Assembly: GCA_041853585.1 (NCBI GenBank)
Contig: JBGZSM010000056.1
Location: 1-64,000 of the forward strand
Direction: 5' to 3'
Length of the DNA stretch: 64,000 nucleotides
From: JAUNKE01 sp041853585
Lineage (GTDB): Bacteria > Bacillota > Clostridia > Peptostreptococcales > Filifactoraceae
Both the position numbers and the translations under genes were made by a program. The notes beneath the pieces were generated by a model. That model saw only the letters and a list, made by a program, of their open reading frames with translations. It was not told the origin of the DNA and did not search any database. Of this stretch, positions 34,782-42,596 are shown piece after piece. The first letter of the stretch is position 1, and every line of letters starts with the position of its first letter.

Positions 34782-35783
34782 ATGTTTGATGAAGAAAGAT
34801 TGATAAGCTCCAGCTATCTCAATGAGGATTATGAGATTGAAAGCTCGCTTCGGCCGAAACGATTGGATGAATATATCGGACAGGAGCGCGCGAAGGAGCA
34901 ATTGGATATTTTTATACAGGCGGCGCGGCAACGAGGCGACCAGCTCGATCATGTGTTGCTCTACGGTCCGCCGGGATTAGGAAAGACGACGCTCTCGACC
35001 ATCATTGCCAATGAGATGGACGCGAATATCAAGGTCACATCCGGACCGGCGATTGAGCGCTCGGGAGATTTGGCGGCGATTTTGACCAATCTGATGGACG
35101 GCGATGTGCTTTTTGTCGATGAGATTCATCGGCTGCATCGAACGGTCGAGGAGATACTCTATCCGGCGATGGAGGATCGCGCCATCGACATTATTATCGG
35201 GAAAGGTCCGTCGGCTCGCTCGATTCGATTGGACTTGCCGAAATTTACTTTGGTCGGAGCGACGACCCGCTCGGGAATGCTCACTTCACCTTTGCGTGAC
35301 CGTTTCGGCGTGATTCTCAACCTGGATTTATACAAGGACAACGAATTGCAGCAGATTATCGAGCGCTCCGCCGGAATCTTGGGCGTGGACATCGATGAAA
35401 AATCTTCGCTCGAATTGGCGCGACGCTCTCGGGGAACGCCGCGAATTGCGAATCGACTGCTCAAAAGAGTGCGCGATTTTGCACAGGTCAAAGGCTCGGG
35501 GAGAATCGACCTGGAGAGTACGCAGGCGGCATTGGATATGTTCGAAGTAGACAAGGAAGGCTTGGATGTGACGGACAAGAGAATGCTTTTGACCATCATC
35601 AACAAATTCGGCGGCGGACCGGTCGGGGTTGAAACCTTGTCGGCGGCAATCGGAGAAGATAGGGAGACGATTGAGGAAGTGTATGAGCCGTATTTGATAC
35701 AGAGGGGTTTTTTAAATCGGACCAATCGCGGTCGAGTGGCAACGGATTTTGCGTATCAGCATTTTAATATTCAAAAGAGGTAA
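34782..35783 (+). CDS. ruvB: Holliday junction helicase RuvB
   Basis: The 333-residue AAA+ motor has Walker A GPPGLGKTT, Walker B FVDEIHRL, the sensor VGATTRSGML, and a C-terminal winged-helix domain (TLSAAIGEDRETIEEVYEPY). It drives branch migration with RuvA. It starts eight bases after ruvA with GGAGGAG, and the next gene starts two bases after its stop. Confidence 0.97.
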   Translation: MFDEERLISSSYLNEDYEIESSLRPKRLDEYIGQERAKEQLDIFIQAARQRGDQLDHVLLYGPPGLGKTTLSTIIANEMDANIKVTSGPAIERSGDLAAILTNLMDGDVLFVDEIHRLHRTVEEILYPAMEDRAIDIIIGKGPSARSIRLDLPKFTLVGATTRSGMLTSPLRDRFGVILNLDLYKDNELQQIIERSAGILGVDIDEKSSLELARRSRGTPRIANRLLKRVRDFAQVKGSGRIDLESTQAALDMFEVDKEGLDVTDKRMLLTIINKFGGGPVGVETLSAAIGEDRETIEEVYEPYLIQRGFLNRTNRGRVATDFAYQHFNIQKR

Positions 35784-35785
35784 CT

Positions 35786-37375
35786 ATGAAGAAAAGATGG
35801 ATAACAATATTGATTTTGTTAAGCATCCTTTCCAGTAGTCTTGTGGCATGGGGGAATGGATATGACAACAATTTCAAAGTACGAGTCGGAATTTTTTACG
35901 GCAGCAATGCAAAGCCGAGCTATACGATTGGCGGAACGCAATTGTATGTGGCGGCGAACAATCAGATGTTGATGCAAACATCGGCAAACCAAATGCAGGT
36001 CAGCCGGGCGAATATTTATTATTCGAATCAGAGCGCTCATTCCTATGAGGAAGCGAGTGCGCAAACCGGATTGGCTTATTATTCGAACGGCAGTTTTTAT
36101 CCCGCTTCAACAAGTCCCGCATCGGGTTATTCACCGACCGGGCAGGCGGATATTTTGATAACGGCAAGCGACGGACGCAATTTGGCTTTGGTCGGAAGCG
36201 TCGATCAATTCATTGGAAGTACGGATGATGTTGTCAGCATCAACGGAACGCGGTATCGCGAAAAGGCGAATATCATCAACAACGGGCGCTCGCTTGTAGC
36301 GGTCAACATCGTCGGGCTCGACCATTATTTGATGGGCGTCGTGCCGAAGGAGATGTCGCCGTCTTGGAATATGGAAGCGCTGATGGCGCAGAGCATCGTG
36401 GCACGAAACTATGTGGTCACGAATATGAACAAGCATCGCTCGGAAGGATTTAATATTTGTAACACCACGAGCTGTCAGGTTTACGGCGGAATGTCCGCGG
36501 AAACGCAGCGAACGAATGCGGCGGTGATGCAGACCTCCGGCATGATGATGTACTACGGCGGCTACTTGGTCGAAGGATATTTTCATTCGAGCAGCGGCGG
36601 TCGCACCGAGAGCAGTGCAAATGCATGGGGCGGTTGGAAACCTTATCTGCTCGGCATGGATGACCCGTTTTCATTGGGCAGCCCGCATGATTTGTGGGTG
36701 GTGCAGATGAGTGGAGAAGAAATCAGACAACAACTTGCGAGAAGCGGCGTGAATGTCGGCGAGGTGACGGGTATTACGATTTCAAAGATATCGGAGAACG
36801 GTCGCGTACTTGAGATGGTCGTTCACGGAAGCGGAGGCTCGCATACTATAAAGAAGGATAAAATCAGAAAAACATTAGGAAGTAATCGATTTAAGAGCAC
36901 TTTTTTCACGATTGCCAATCCGGCGATTGTAGGGGGAGCGGTTCGCCCGGCGACGGCGGACAAAAATGAATCGCAAGCGCCGAATTTGAAAAAAGCGGAG
37001 CCGCTTGAAAACATATTCGACAATTTGGGCATCGTGATTGACAAACAGAGCGCGGGAAAAGAGCCGGCGAAGACAACGAGCAAAGCGCCTGAGAAAGTGG
37101 AGCTGAAGGAGCAAAAACCGGCTTCGAATCCGAAACCGGCGTTGCAACCGACATCGCAACCGGTACCGCCGACTGCGCAATACAAACCGCAGTATTTGCC
37201 TCAGCCGATTATGCAAAACTTTACGGTGACGGGCAATCAGTTCGTATTCTACGGCAGAGGCTACGGACATGGAGTCGGCATGAGTCAGTACGGAGCGAAA
37301 TCCATGGGCGACCGCGGATACAATTTCCAAACGATTCTACAGTATTACTTCAAGGGTGTGACGATTGCAAGGTAA
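35786..37375 (+). CDS. SpoIID/LytB-domain protein
   Basis: The 529-residue protein has a signal peptide (KKRWITILILLSILSSSLVA). The SpoIID/LytB core lies at about residues 165-300 (DHYLMGVVPKEMSPSWNMEALMAQ split over a helix containing the likely catalytic Glu, then YFHSSSGGRTESS). A Pro/Lys-rich linker is at about 400-470, and the ending GRGYGHGVGMSQYGA (from about residue 490) is diagnostic. SpoIID-type enzymes are peptidoglycan lytic transglycosylases. The insertion between core and signature motif is long. Its place between ruvB and queA is common in Clostridia. It does not by itself prove sporulation, since non-sporing relatives keep such genes. Confidence 0.9.
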   Translation: MKKRWITILILLSILSSSLVAWGNGYDNNFKVRVGIFYGSNAKPSYTIGGTQLYVAANNQMLMQTSANQMQVSRANIYYSNQSAHSYEEASAQTGLAYYSNGSFYPASTSPASGYSPTGQADILITASDGRNLALVGSVDQFIGSTDDVVSINGTRYREKANIINNGRSLVAVNIVGLDHYLMGVVPKEMSPSWNMEALMAQSIVARNYVVTNMNKHRSEGFNICNTTSCQVYGGMSAETQRTNAAVMQTSGMMMYYGGYLVEGYFHSSSGGRTESSANAWGGWKPYLLGMDDPFSLGSPHDLWVVQMSGEEIRQQLARSGVNVGEVTGITISKISENGRVLEMVVHGSGGSHTIKKDKIRKTLGSNRFKSTFFTIANPAIVGGAVRPATADKNESQAPNLKKAEPLENIFDNLGIVIDKQSAGKEPAKTTSKAPEKVELKEQKPASNPKPALQPTSQPVPPTAQYKPQYLPQPIMQNFTVTGNQFVFYGRGYGHGVGMSQYGAKSMGDRGYNFQTILQYYFKGVTIAR

Positions 37376-37376
37376 T

Positions 37377-38396
37377 ATGAATACAAAAGATTTTTACTAT
37401 GATTTACCGCAGGAGCGAATTGCCCAATTCCCATTGGCGCAGCGAGACCGTTCGCGCCTGCTCAAACTTGATAAAAAAACCGGCGAAATCGAGCATGGCG
37501 TCTTTACCGACCTGCTCGACCTGCTCGGTGAAAATGATGTGCTCGTCATGAACAACACGAGAGTGTTGCCCGCGAGAATCTTCGGAATCAAGGAGGAAAC
37601 CGGAGCGAAGATAGAGCTTTTGCTGACCAAGCGAATGGAGCTCGGACGCTGGGAAGTGATGGCGAAACCCGCCAAGCGAGTGAAAACAGGAGCGAGGATT
37701 GTTTTTTCGGATAAGCTCTCCGGTGAAGTGCTTGAAGAATTGGAAGAAGGAATGCGAATCGTTCAATTCGAATATGACGGCGTCTTTGAAGAAATTTTGG
37801 AGGAACTCGGCACGATGCCGCTTCCGCCGTATATCAAAGAAAAGTTGAGCGACCAAGAACGATACCAAACCGTATATTCCAAAATCAACGGCTCTTCCGC
37901 GGCACCGACCGCCGGTTTACATTTTACAAAAGAGATGCTCGAGGCGCTGAGAAAAAAAGGTGTGCAGATTGAGCAGGTGCTTTTGCATGTCGGTCTCGGA
38001 ACCTTCAAAGCGGTAAGCGTCGATAATTTGGAAAATCACAAGATGCATTCGGAGTATTATAAAATCGAAGAAGAAACGGCAAAGCGAATCAATCGGGCGA
38101 AGAAAGAGGGCAAGCGAATCATCTGCGTCGGCACCACCTCGGTGCGCACATTGGAATCGGCGGCGGTGAATGGCGAATTGGTGAACCTCGAAGGCGATAC
38201 GGAAATTTTTATCTATCCGCCCTATGAGTTTCAGATGGCGGATGCGCTGATTACGAATTTTCATTTGCCGGAATCGACATTGATTATGCTCGTTTCAGCA
38301 CTTTCAACAAGAGAAAATATTTTACATGCATACCAAGTAGCCGTCGAAGAAGAATATCGCTTCTTCTCTTTCGGCGACGCGATGTTTATTAGTTAG
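37377..38396 (+). CDS. queA: S-adenosylmethionine:tRNA ribosyltransferase-isomerase QueA
   Basis: The chosen start is ATG 37377 (MNTKDFYYDLPQERIAQFPL), one base after the upstream stop, with an AAGG site inside the previous gene's end. The 339-residue protein has the QueA blocks VMNNTRVLPARIFG, SSAAPTAGLHFT, HVGLGTFKAV and TNFHLPESTLIMLVSAL. It transfers the ribosyl part of SAM to preQ1 in tRNA to form epoxyqueuosine. Together with tgt downstream it provides the tRNA-bound steps of queuosine synthesis; preQ1-making genes are not in the window. Confidence 0.95.
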   Translation: MNTKDFYYDLPQERIAQFPLAQRDRSRLLKLDKKTGEIEHGVFTDLLDLLGENDVLVMNNTRVLPARIFGIKEETGAKIELLLTKRMELGRWEVMAKPAKRVKTGARIVFSDKLSGEVLEELEEGMRIVQFEYDGVFEEILEELGTMPLPPYIKEKLSDQERYQTVYSKINGSSAAPTAGLHFTKEMLEALRKKGVQIEQVLLHVGLGTFKAVSVDNLENHKMHSEYYKIEEETAKRINRAKKEGKRIICVGTTSVRTLESAAVNGELVNLEGDTEIFIYPPYEFQMADALITNFHLPESTLIMLVSALSTRENILHAYQVAVEEEYRFFSFGDAMFIS

Positions 38397-38403
38397 GAGA
38401 ACA

Positions 38404-39525
38404 ATGACAGCATTACGATATGAATTGATAAAAACCTGCAAGCAATCGGGCGCGCGACTGGGCAGGATTTACACGCCGCATGGTGTAATTGACACGCCGG
38501 TGTTTATGCCGGTCGGCACACAGGCGACGGTCAAAGCAATGTCGCCCGAGGAATTGAAGGAGATGGATGCAAAAATCATTCTGTCCAACACCTACCATCT
38601 GTATCTTCGGCCCGGTCACGAACTGATAAAAAAAGCGGGCGGCTTGCACAAATTTATGAATTGGGATCGGGCGATTTTGACCGACAGCGGCGGTTTTCAG
38701 GTGTTCAGTCTCGGCGATTTACGAAAAATCAAGGAGGAGGGCGTTGAGTTTCGCTCCCACTTGGACGGCAGCAAGCATTTTATCAGTCCCGAAAAGGCAA
38801 TCGAGATTCAAAATGCGCTCGGCGCGGACATCATCATGAGTTTTGATGAATGTGCACCGTATCCAGCGGACAGAAATTATGTCAAACAATCCTTGGAGCG
38901 CACGAGTCGATGGGCGAAGCGCGGATTGGATTTTCATAAGCGGAAAGAGGATCAGGCGCTCTTCGGAATCATTCAAGGCGGAATGTATGACGATTTGCGA
39001 TATGAATCCGCAATGCAGTTGATAGAGATGGATTTTCCCGGCTATTCCATCGGAGGACTTTCGGTGGGCGAGCCGAAGGAGATGATGTATCAGGTATTGG
39101 AGAATCTGACACCGATTATGCCGCAGAACAAGCCGCGCTACTTGATGGGCGTCGGCAGTCCGGACGATTTGATTGAAGGCGTCATTCGCGGAGTCGATAT
39201 GTTTGACTGCGTGTTGCCGACCCGAATTGCGCGCAACGGAACGGCGATGACATCGGTTGGAAAAATCGTGGTGCGAAATGCGACCTACCAAGAGGACTTC
39301 ACACCGCTTGACCCGAATTGCTCCTGCTACACCTGCAGGAATTATTCGAGAGCCTACATTCGTCACTTGGTAAAAGCCAACGAAATTATGGCATCGCGAT
39401 TGATTACCAATCACAATCTGCATTTCCTGTTGGATTTGATGGCCAAGGTGCGACAGGCGATTTTGGAAGACCGATTGCTCGATTTTCGGAAGGAATTTTT
39501 TGAGCAATATGGATATAAGATTTAG
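38404..39525 (+). CDS. tgt: Queuine/preQ1 tRNA-guanine transglycosylase
   Basis: The 373-residue protein has the active-site DSGGFQVFSL, the substrate pocket SFDECAPYPADR, the nucleophilic Asp at about residue 268 (VDMFDCVLPTRIARNG), and the zinc site CSCYTC with the distal His. It exchanges G34 of tRNAs with GUN anticodons for preQ1. It follows queA after seven bases with TTAGGAGAAC as binding site, a typical operon. Confidence 0.96.
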   Translation: MTALRYELIKTCKQSGARLGRIYTPHGVIDTPVFMPVGTQATVKAMSPEELKEMDAKIILSNTYHLYLRPGHELIKKAGGLHKFMNWDRAILTDSGGFQVFSLGDLRKIKEEGVEFRSHLDGSKHFISPEKAIEIQNALGADIIMSFDECAPYPADRNYVKQSLERTSRWAKRGLDFHKRKEDQALFGIIQGGMYDDLRYESAMQLIEMDFPGYSIGGLSVGEPKEMMYQVLENLTPIMPQNKPRYLMGVGSPDDLIEGVIRGVDMFDCVLPTRIARNGTAMTSVGKIVVRNATYQEDFTPLDPNCSCYTCRNYSRAYIRHLVKANEIMASRLITNHNLHFLLDLMAKVRQAILEDRLLDFRKEFFEQYGYKI

Positions 39526-39778
39526 CGTAAAAATTTTGAGCCGAATTTGTGCTATATAATAGGAAGCGAAATTTTAAACTTTGAATGAAATTTTGAAATC
39601 GACTTTGCTTCTCGGAAGAAAAATCAGAGAAAAATTTTGAATCGGATTTTGAAATTCAAACGATAAGAAAGTGAGTTCAACCGCAAAAGAGTTTTTCAAA
39701 AGCTTTCGAGCAAAGCACTTTGATTGACATCTTTTGAATCAGGGTATTAAGTTTATAATTGTAAAGTCAGGAGGATTT
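39526..39778. other. Spacer before yajC with A-rich sequence and possible promoter parts
   Basis: There is no gene. 39560-39690 repeats AAATTTTGAA/GAAATCG-like words. Near the end, TTGACA (39724) and TATAAT (39754) are both perfect hexamers but 24 bases apart; TTGACA with TATTAA (39745) has 15-base spacing. A promoter is likely, but its exact pair is unclear. Confidence 0.45.
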
Positions 39779-40057
39779 ATGAATAACCCGGAAAGTGCAA
39801 AAATAATCAACTTGGTAGTGCCTTTATTATTTTTGGTCTTTGCCTATCTGTTGATGGTAAGACCGCATAACAAAAGAGAAAAGGCGGCGAAAGAGATGCG
39901 CGATTCACTCGTGGTAGGTGATGAAGTGGTGACCATCGGCGGATTTATCGGCAAGGTCGTGAAAGTGAAAGAGGACTATGTGACGATTGAAATCGGTGCC
40001 GACAAAGTCAAACTCAACATTGAAAAATGGGGAATCGGAAAAAGAATAAACAGTTAG
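39779..40057 (+). CDS. yajC: Preprotein translocase accessory subunit YajC
   Basis: The start ATG 39779 follows AGGAGG. The 92-residue protein has one N-terminal membrane helix (VVPLLFLVFAYLLMVRPHNK) and the conserved cytoplasmic domain (SLVVGDEVVTIGGFIGKVVK). YajC binds the SecDF complex and helps protein export. It follows tgt as in many genomes; secD/secF are not next to it here, as the gene at 40068 follows. Confidence 0.93.
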   Translation: MNNPESAKIINLVVPLLFLVFAYLLMVRPHNKREKAAKEMRDSLVVGDEVVTIGGFIGKVVKVKEDYVTIEIGADKVKLNIEKWGIGKRINS

Positions 40058-40067
40058 TGAGGTAAAT

Positions 40068-40595
40068 ATGATTTTAAAAACATTTCGTGGAAAATTGCCA
40101 AAGGTTTCCGAGCAAGCTTATGTGTCGGAAAATGTAGTATTAACAGGAGACATTGAGATTGCGGAAGATGCGAATATTTGGTTCGGCGTCGTGATGCGCG
40201 GCGACATCAACAGCATTCGAATCGGAAAAGGAACCAATGTCCAAGACTTGACGATGGTGCATGCGGATTCCGACTGCCCGACGAAACTCGGCGATAATGT
40301 GACGATTGGTCATTCCTGCATCATTCATGGTTGTGTGATTGAGGACAATGTACTCATCGGGATGGACTCGACGGTGATGAACGGCGCGGTAATCGGTAAA
40401 AATTCCATCGTCGGCGCAGGCAGCCTCGTAACGGAAGGCAAAAAATTTCCAAGCGGAGTGCTTGTAATGGGTCGTCCGGCAAAAGTTGTTCGTGAGCTGA
40501 GTGAAGAAGAAATCGCCGGTATCACGAAGGCGGCGCAAGGCTATGTTGCCAATTCAAAAGCGTATTTGGAAGAAAGAGCGAAAGAAGGAAAATAA
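40068..40595 (+). CDS. Gamma-carbonic anhydrase family hexapeptide-repeat protein
   Basis: The 175-residue protein is a left-handed parallel beta-helix of isoleucine-patch hexapeptide repeats (for example NIWFGVVMRGDINSIRIGKG). The metal-ligand histidines are present in MVHADSD and in TIGHSCIIHGC, and it ends with the usual C-terminal helix. The family (CaiE/YrdA/PaaY type) is related to Cam carbonic anhydrase; many members have little or no measured activity. It begins ten bases after yajC and ends at a strong terminator. Confidence 0.9.
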   Translation: MILKTFRGKLPKVSEQAYVSENVVLTGDIEIAEDANIWFGVVMRGDINSIRIGKGTNVQDLTMVHADSDCPTKLGDNVTIGHSCIIHGCVIEDNVLIGMDSTVMNGAVIGKNSIVGAGSLVTEGKKFPSGVLVMGRPAKVVRELSEEEIAGITKAAQGYVANSKAYLEERAKEGK

Positions 40596-40602
40596 AACAA
40601 TA

Positions 40603-40667
40603 AAACCTAACTGAAGCGAAGGAGAAGCTGGAGCGCTTTTCCAAGCCGAAGTTAGGTTTCTTATTTT
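40603..40667 (+). terminator. Long terminator after the gamma-carbonic anhydrase-like gene
   Basis: AAACCTAACT (40603-40612) pairs with AGTTAGGTTT (40650-40659). A second inner stem (GGAGAAGC with GCTTTTCC, one wobble) closes most of the 37-base interior. T-rich tail. Confidence 0.75.
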
Positions 40668-40698
40668 TGATTGAAAATTGTTCTTGGTTCATTGATTT

Positions 40699-41157
40699 TT
40701 AATCGCCGAAGATACCATGTCTTTTCAAAATATAAAGTGCGACCAAAAGTACGATGGCGAAAGGAAAGACGATTTTGTAAAAACCGAATCCGATTCCGAT
40801 GCCGAGACAACCGGTTATCCAAATGGTTGCAGCAGTTGTGATGCCCGATACCGTATTTTTGGAATGCAAGATTACGCCGCCGCCCAAAAATCCGATTCCG
40901 GAAACAATCTGAGCCGGGATACGCGCGGTATCCACCTTGAGTGTTTGAATTACATTCGGATATTGTTTCGCAAGTTCCAATGTACTGAAGTCAATTTCCA
41001 TCTGAATCAGCGTAAGTAATGTGGATGCCAGACAAACGACGATATGCGTAGCGATACCTGCAGGCTTTCCGCTCTTCTTTCGCTCATTCCCGATGAGACC
41101 GCCAATCAAAATGGCGATGAGTATTTTCAATAATATATCCTGTATAGTCATATTCAT
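40699..41157 (-). CDS. mgtC: MgtC/SapB family membrane protein
   Basis: The 152-residue protein has the MgtC core: ILIAILIGGLIGNERKKSGK, THIVVCLASTLLTLIQ, and RIPAQIVSGIGFLGGGVIL, with about four to five membrane helices. It lacks the extra C-terminal ACT-like domain of Salmonella MgtC, so it is the short SapB form. Members act in magnesium limitation or membrane-potential control. A minus-strand TATAAT (41222-41227) is a possible -10, with a weak -35. Start follows AAAGGGAGGG. Confidence 0.88.
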   Translation of the reverse strand: MNMTIQDILLKILIAILIGGLIGNERKKSGKPAGIATHIVVCLASTLLTLIQMEIDFSTLELAKQYPNVIQTLKVDTARIPAQIVSGIGFLGGGVILHSKNTVSGITTAATIWITGCLGIGIGFGFYKIVFPFAIVLLVALYILKRHGIFGD

Positions 41158-41249
41158 ACTACCCTCCCTTTCTTTTCTTTTATTTCGTCCGAAGTGAAAA
41201 AAGCTTTATAGGCTTTGCAATATTATACCATTGACTGTCAAGTTTATAC

Positions 41250-41278
41250 AAAAAAACCCGACCGAAGCCGAGTTTTTA
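41250..41278 (-). terminator. Terminator with UUCG loop
   Basis: On the minus strand AAAACTCGGC-TTCG-GTCGGGTTTT folds into a 10-base stem with two G-U pairs, capped by a TTCG tetraloop and followed by Ts. It lies downstream of the methyltransferase gene at 41374. Confidence 0.7.
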
Positions 41279-41373
41279 GGTAAAGGTAGAAAAATTTTTA
41301 CGGATATCTTAAAGAAAGGGGTTGGAGAAAAACTCCTGAAAAGATATCTATAAAAAGGTGCTTGCAAATTAAA

Positions 41374-41910
41374 TCAACATTCCTGTATCCCGTTGGGCAG
41401 AATGATTTTCTGAATCAATCGCTCTTCCTCGCGAATTCGTACGAACAATACATAGGCATAGAGCGGTAAAATCAATACGGCGCTCGTCCAAGCGTGGCAG
41501 AGCAAAGTCAGACCGAGAAGCTCCGGCGCAATATTTAAAAAATAATTCGGATGCTTTATCGTGCGAAACAACCAATGGTTGTTGAATTTGTGATTTTTTA
41601 CAATCATCAGCTTGACCGTCCAAATTCCGCGGAGCAGATTCACGACCGTGTAAAGCATAAACATGGAAAAAAGAATAAGCCCCAGACCGATTAGACTGAT
41701 CGTATCAAAACTGCTCTTGCGAAGAACCGCTTCAATCACGCATGATAAGTAAAACAGAATATGCAACATCGTCAGTCGTTTCGAGTTTTCGGCGCCGTAT
41801 TCCTGACCGCCGTTTTCCAAAATCGTCTTTTCATTTTGCTTGGATATTTTCAAAAACAACAATCGAATGATAAAAATCGCCGCGACGATCCCGTAAATTA
41901 AAAATCTCAT
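41374..41910 (-). CDS. Isoprenylcysteine carboxyl methyltransferase (ICMT)-like membrane protein
   Basis: The start ATG 41910 is preceded by AAGGAGG; an upstream in-frame codon adds seven unsupported residues. The 179-residue protein has about five membrane segments and the ICMT/phospholipid methyltransferase-like motif RTIKHPNYFLNIAPELLGL, followed by the C-terminal RIREEERLI. In this family the H-P-N-Y and E-E segments bind SAM in the membrane plane. Bacteria do not prenylate CaaX proteins, so the substrate is unknown, perhaps a lipid or isoprenoid. Confidence 0.82.
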   Translation of the reverse strand: MRFLIYGIVAAIFIIRLLFLKISKQNEKTILENGGQEYGAENSKRLTMLHILFYLSCVIEAVLRKSSFDTISLIGLGLILFSMFMLYTVVNLLRGIWTVKLMIVKNHKFNNHWLFRTIKHPNYFLNIAPELLGLTLLCHAWTSAVLILPLYAYVLFVRIREEERLIQKIILPNGIQEC

Positions 41911-42041
41911 AATACCTCCTTGTATATGCATTGGGAAGCCTGCGAATCGGTAACTCGCTTGCCTCCTTCTCGGTTAATATTTTATATTAAAAAGGGACTT
42001 GGTTCAATCGATTTTGATTAGCTTTTTGTAGAAAATGATTT

Positions 42042-42070
42042 TTGACCATTTGTTGTTAATATGCTACAAT
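42042..42070 (+). promoter_or_regulatory. Strong sigma-A promoter for the micropeptide array
   Basis: TTGACC (42042-42047) and TACAAT (42065-42070) with 17-base spacing. The start would be near 42077, leaving a leader of about 31 bases with a GGAGG site before the first micropeptide gene. Confidence 0.75.
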
Positions 42071-42107
42071 TTTGTTGAGAAATGGTTTTTGAATGGAGGT
42101 GTCTGTG

Positions 42108-42206
42108 ATGGTATTTTCTCTCAGTTTTCTTATAATCCCTATCATAGTGATATTGGCACTCATCGTCGCTTGGGTGCTCAAAGGACGAAATGAGGACGAC
42201 GAATAG
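42108..42206 (+). CDS. Single-pass micropeptide, tandem copy 1 (32 residues)
   Basis: The ATG at 42108 is eight bases after GGAGG; an in-frame ATG at 42093 has no ribosome site. The peptide is one hydrophobic helix (VFSLSFLIIPIIVILALIVA) followed by WVLKGRNEDDE at the C terminus. A positive K-G-R patch next to the helix end, then an acidic tail, suggests a membrane-inserted peptide with its C terminus in the cytoplasm. Copies 2 and 4 share the layout and the tail motif, which makes translation credible although the gene is tiny. I do not recognise the family. Possibilities are a type I toxin-like peptide, a small subunit of a membrane complex, or a signalling peptide. Confidence 0.75.
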   Translation: MVFSLSFLIIPIIVILALIVAWVLKGRNEDDE

Positions 42207-42214
42207 GAGAGTTT

Positions 42215-42295
42215 ATGGTTATACTTATTATTTTTGTAATTGTAGCATTGATTGGAATATGGGTGCTCAAAGGTCGAAACGAAGATAACGAATAG
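42215..42295 (+). CDS. Single-pass micropeptide, tandem copy 2 (26 residues)
   Basis: It begins eight bases after copy 1 stops, with AGGAGA (overlapping that stop) as binding site. The helix VILIIFVIVALIGI is followed by WVLKGRNEDNE, differing from copy 1 at one residue of the tail. Its last 33 bases are closely similar to those of copy 1 at the DNA level, with mostly third-position differences, which points to duplication under selection for the protein. Confidence 0.75.
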   Translation: MVILIIFVIVALIGIWVLKGRNEDNE

Positions 42296-42299
42296 AACT

Positions 42300-42375
42300 A
42301 TGGTTGTGCTATTTCTGTGCTCATAGCATGGATTGCAATTGTTGCTCGAAGGTCGCAAGCGAAGAGGATGAGTAA
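42300..42375 (+). pseudogene. Degenerate micropeptide copy 3
   Basis: An ATG-GTT-GTG start (42300) resembling copy 2 lacks a ribosome site and reaches a stop after eight codons (42324). Similarity then continues in other frames: a hydrophobic IAWIAIV run, a G-C-T-C-G-A-A-G-G-T-C-G segment matching the L-K-G-R codons, and an E-E-D-E-stop ending at 42375. At least two frameshifts are needed to restore it, so it is a dead duplicate. Confidence 0.6.
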
Positions 42376-42424
42376 TTTGTTTATGAGATGCTCTTTTGAC
42401 AAGAGCGGAAAAAAAGGAGAAGTT

Positions 42425-42511
42425 ATGCCCATCATTTTGGTATTGATTATCTTTGTGCTCGTAGGACTGATAACGATGTGGGTGTTCAAGGGAAAAGACG
42501 ACGAGGAATAG
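42425..42511 (+). CDS. Single-pass micropeptide, tandem copy 4 (28 residues)
   Basis: It has a good AAGGAGA site five bases before ATG 42425. The helix PIILVLIIFVLVGLITM is followed by WVFKGKDDEE, keeping the Trp, the aromatic/Leu, the K-G-[RK] patch and the acidic end seen in copies 1 and 2. It is the most diverged intact copy. It ends 85 bases before the EamA transporter gene; no strong terminator separates them. Confidence 0.75.
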   Translation: MPIILVLIIFVLVGLITMWVFKGKDDEE

Positions 42512-42596
42512 ACTTTGTTTCCAAGTGATGCAAAGGCGAATTTCTTAAAAGATTTGAAGTGATATTCGTTTTACGAAGTGTCAAAAGGTGAATGTG

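Noticed and set aside
35786..37375. Evidence of endospore formation from the SpoIID-like gene
   Set aside because: The domain also occurs in non-sporing Firmicutes and no other sporulation gene is in the window.
42317..42511. A single 64-codon gene covering micropeptide copies 3 and 4
   Set aside because: Its GTG start has no ribosome site and lies in the degenerate copy, while ATG 42425 has a strong site and matches the other copies in length.
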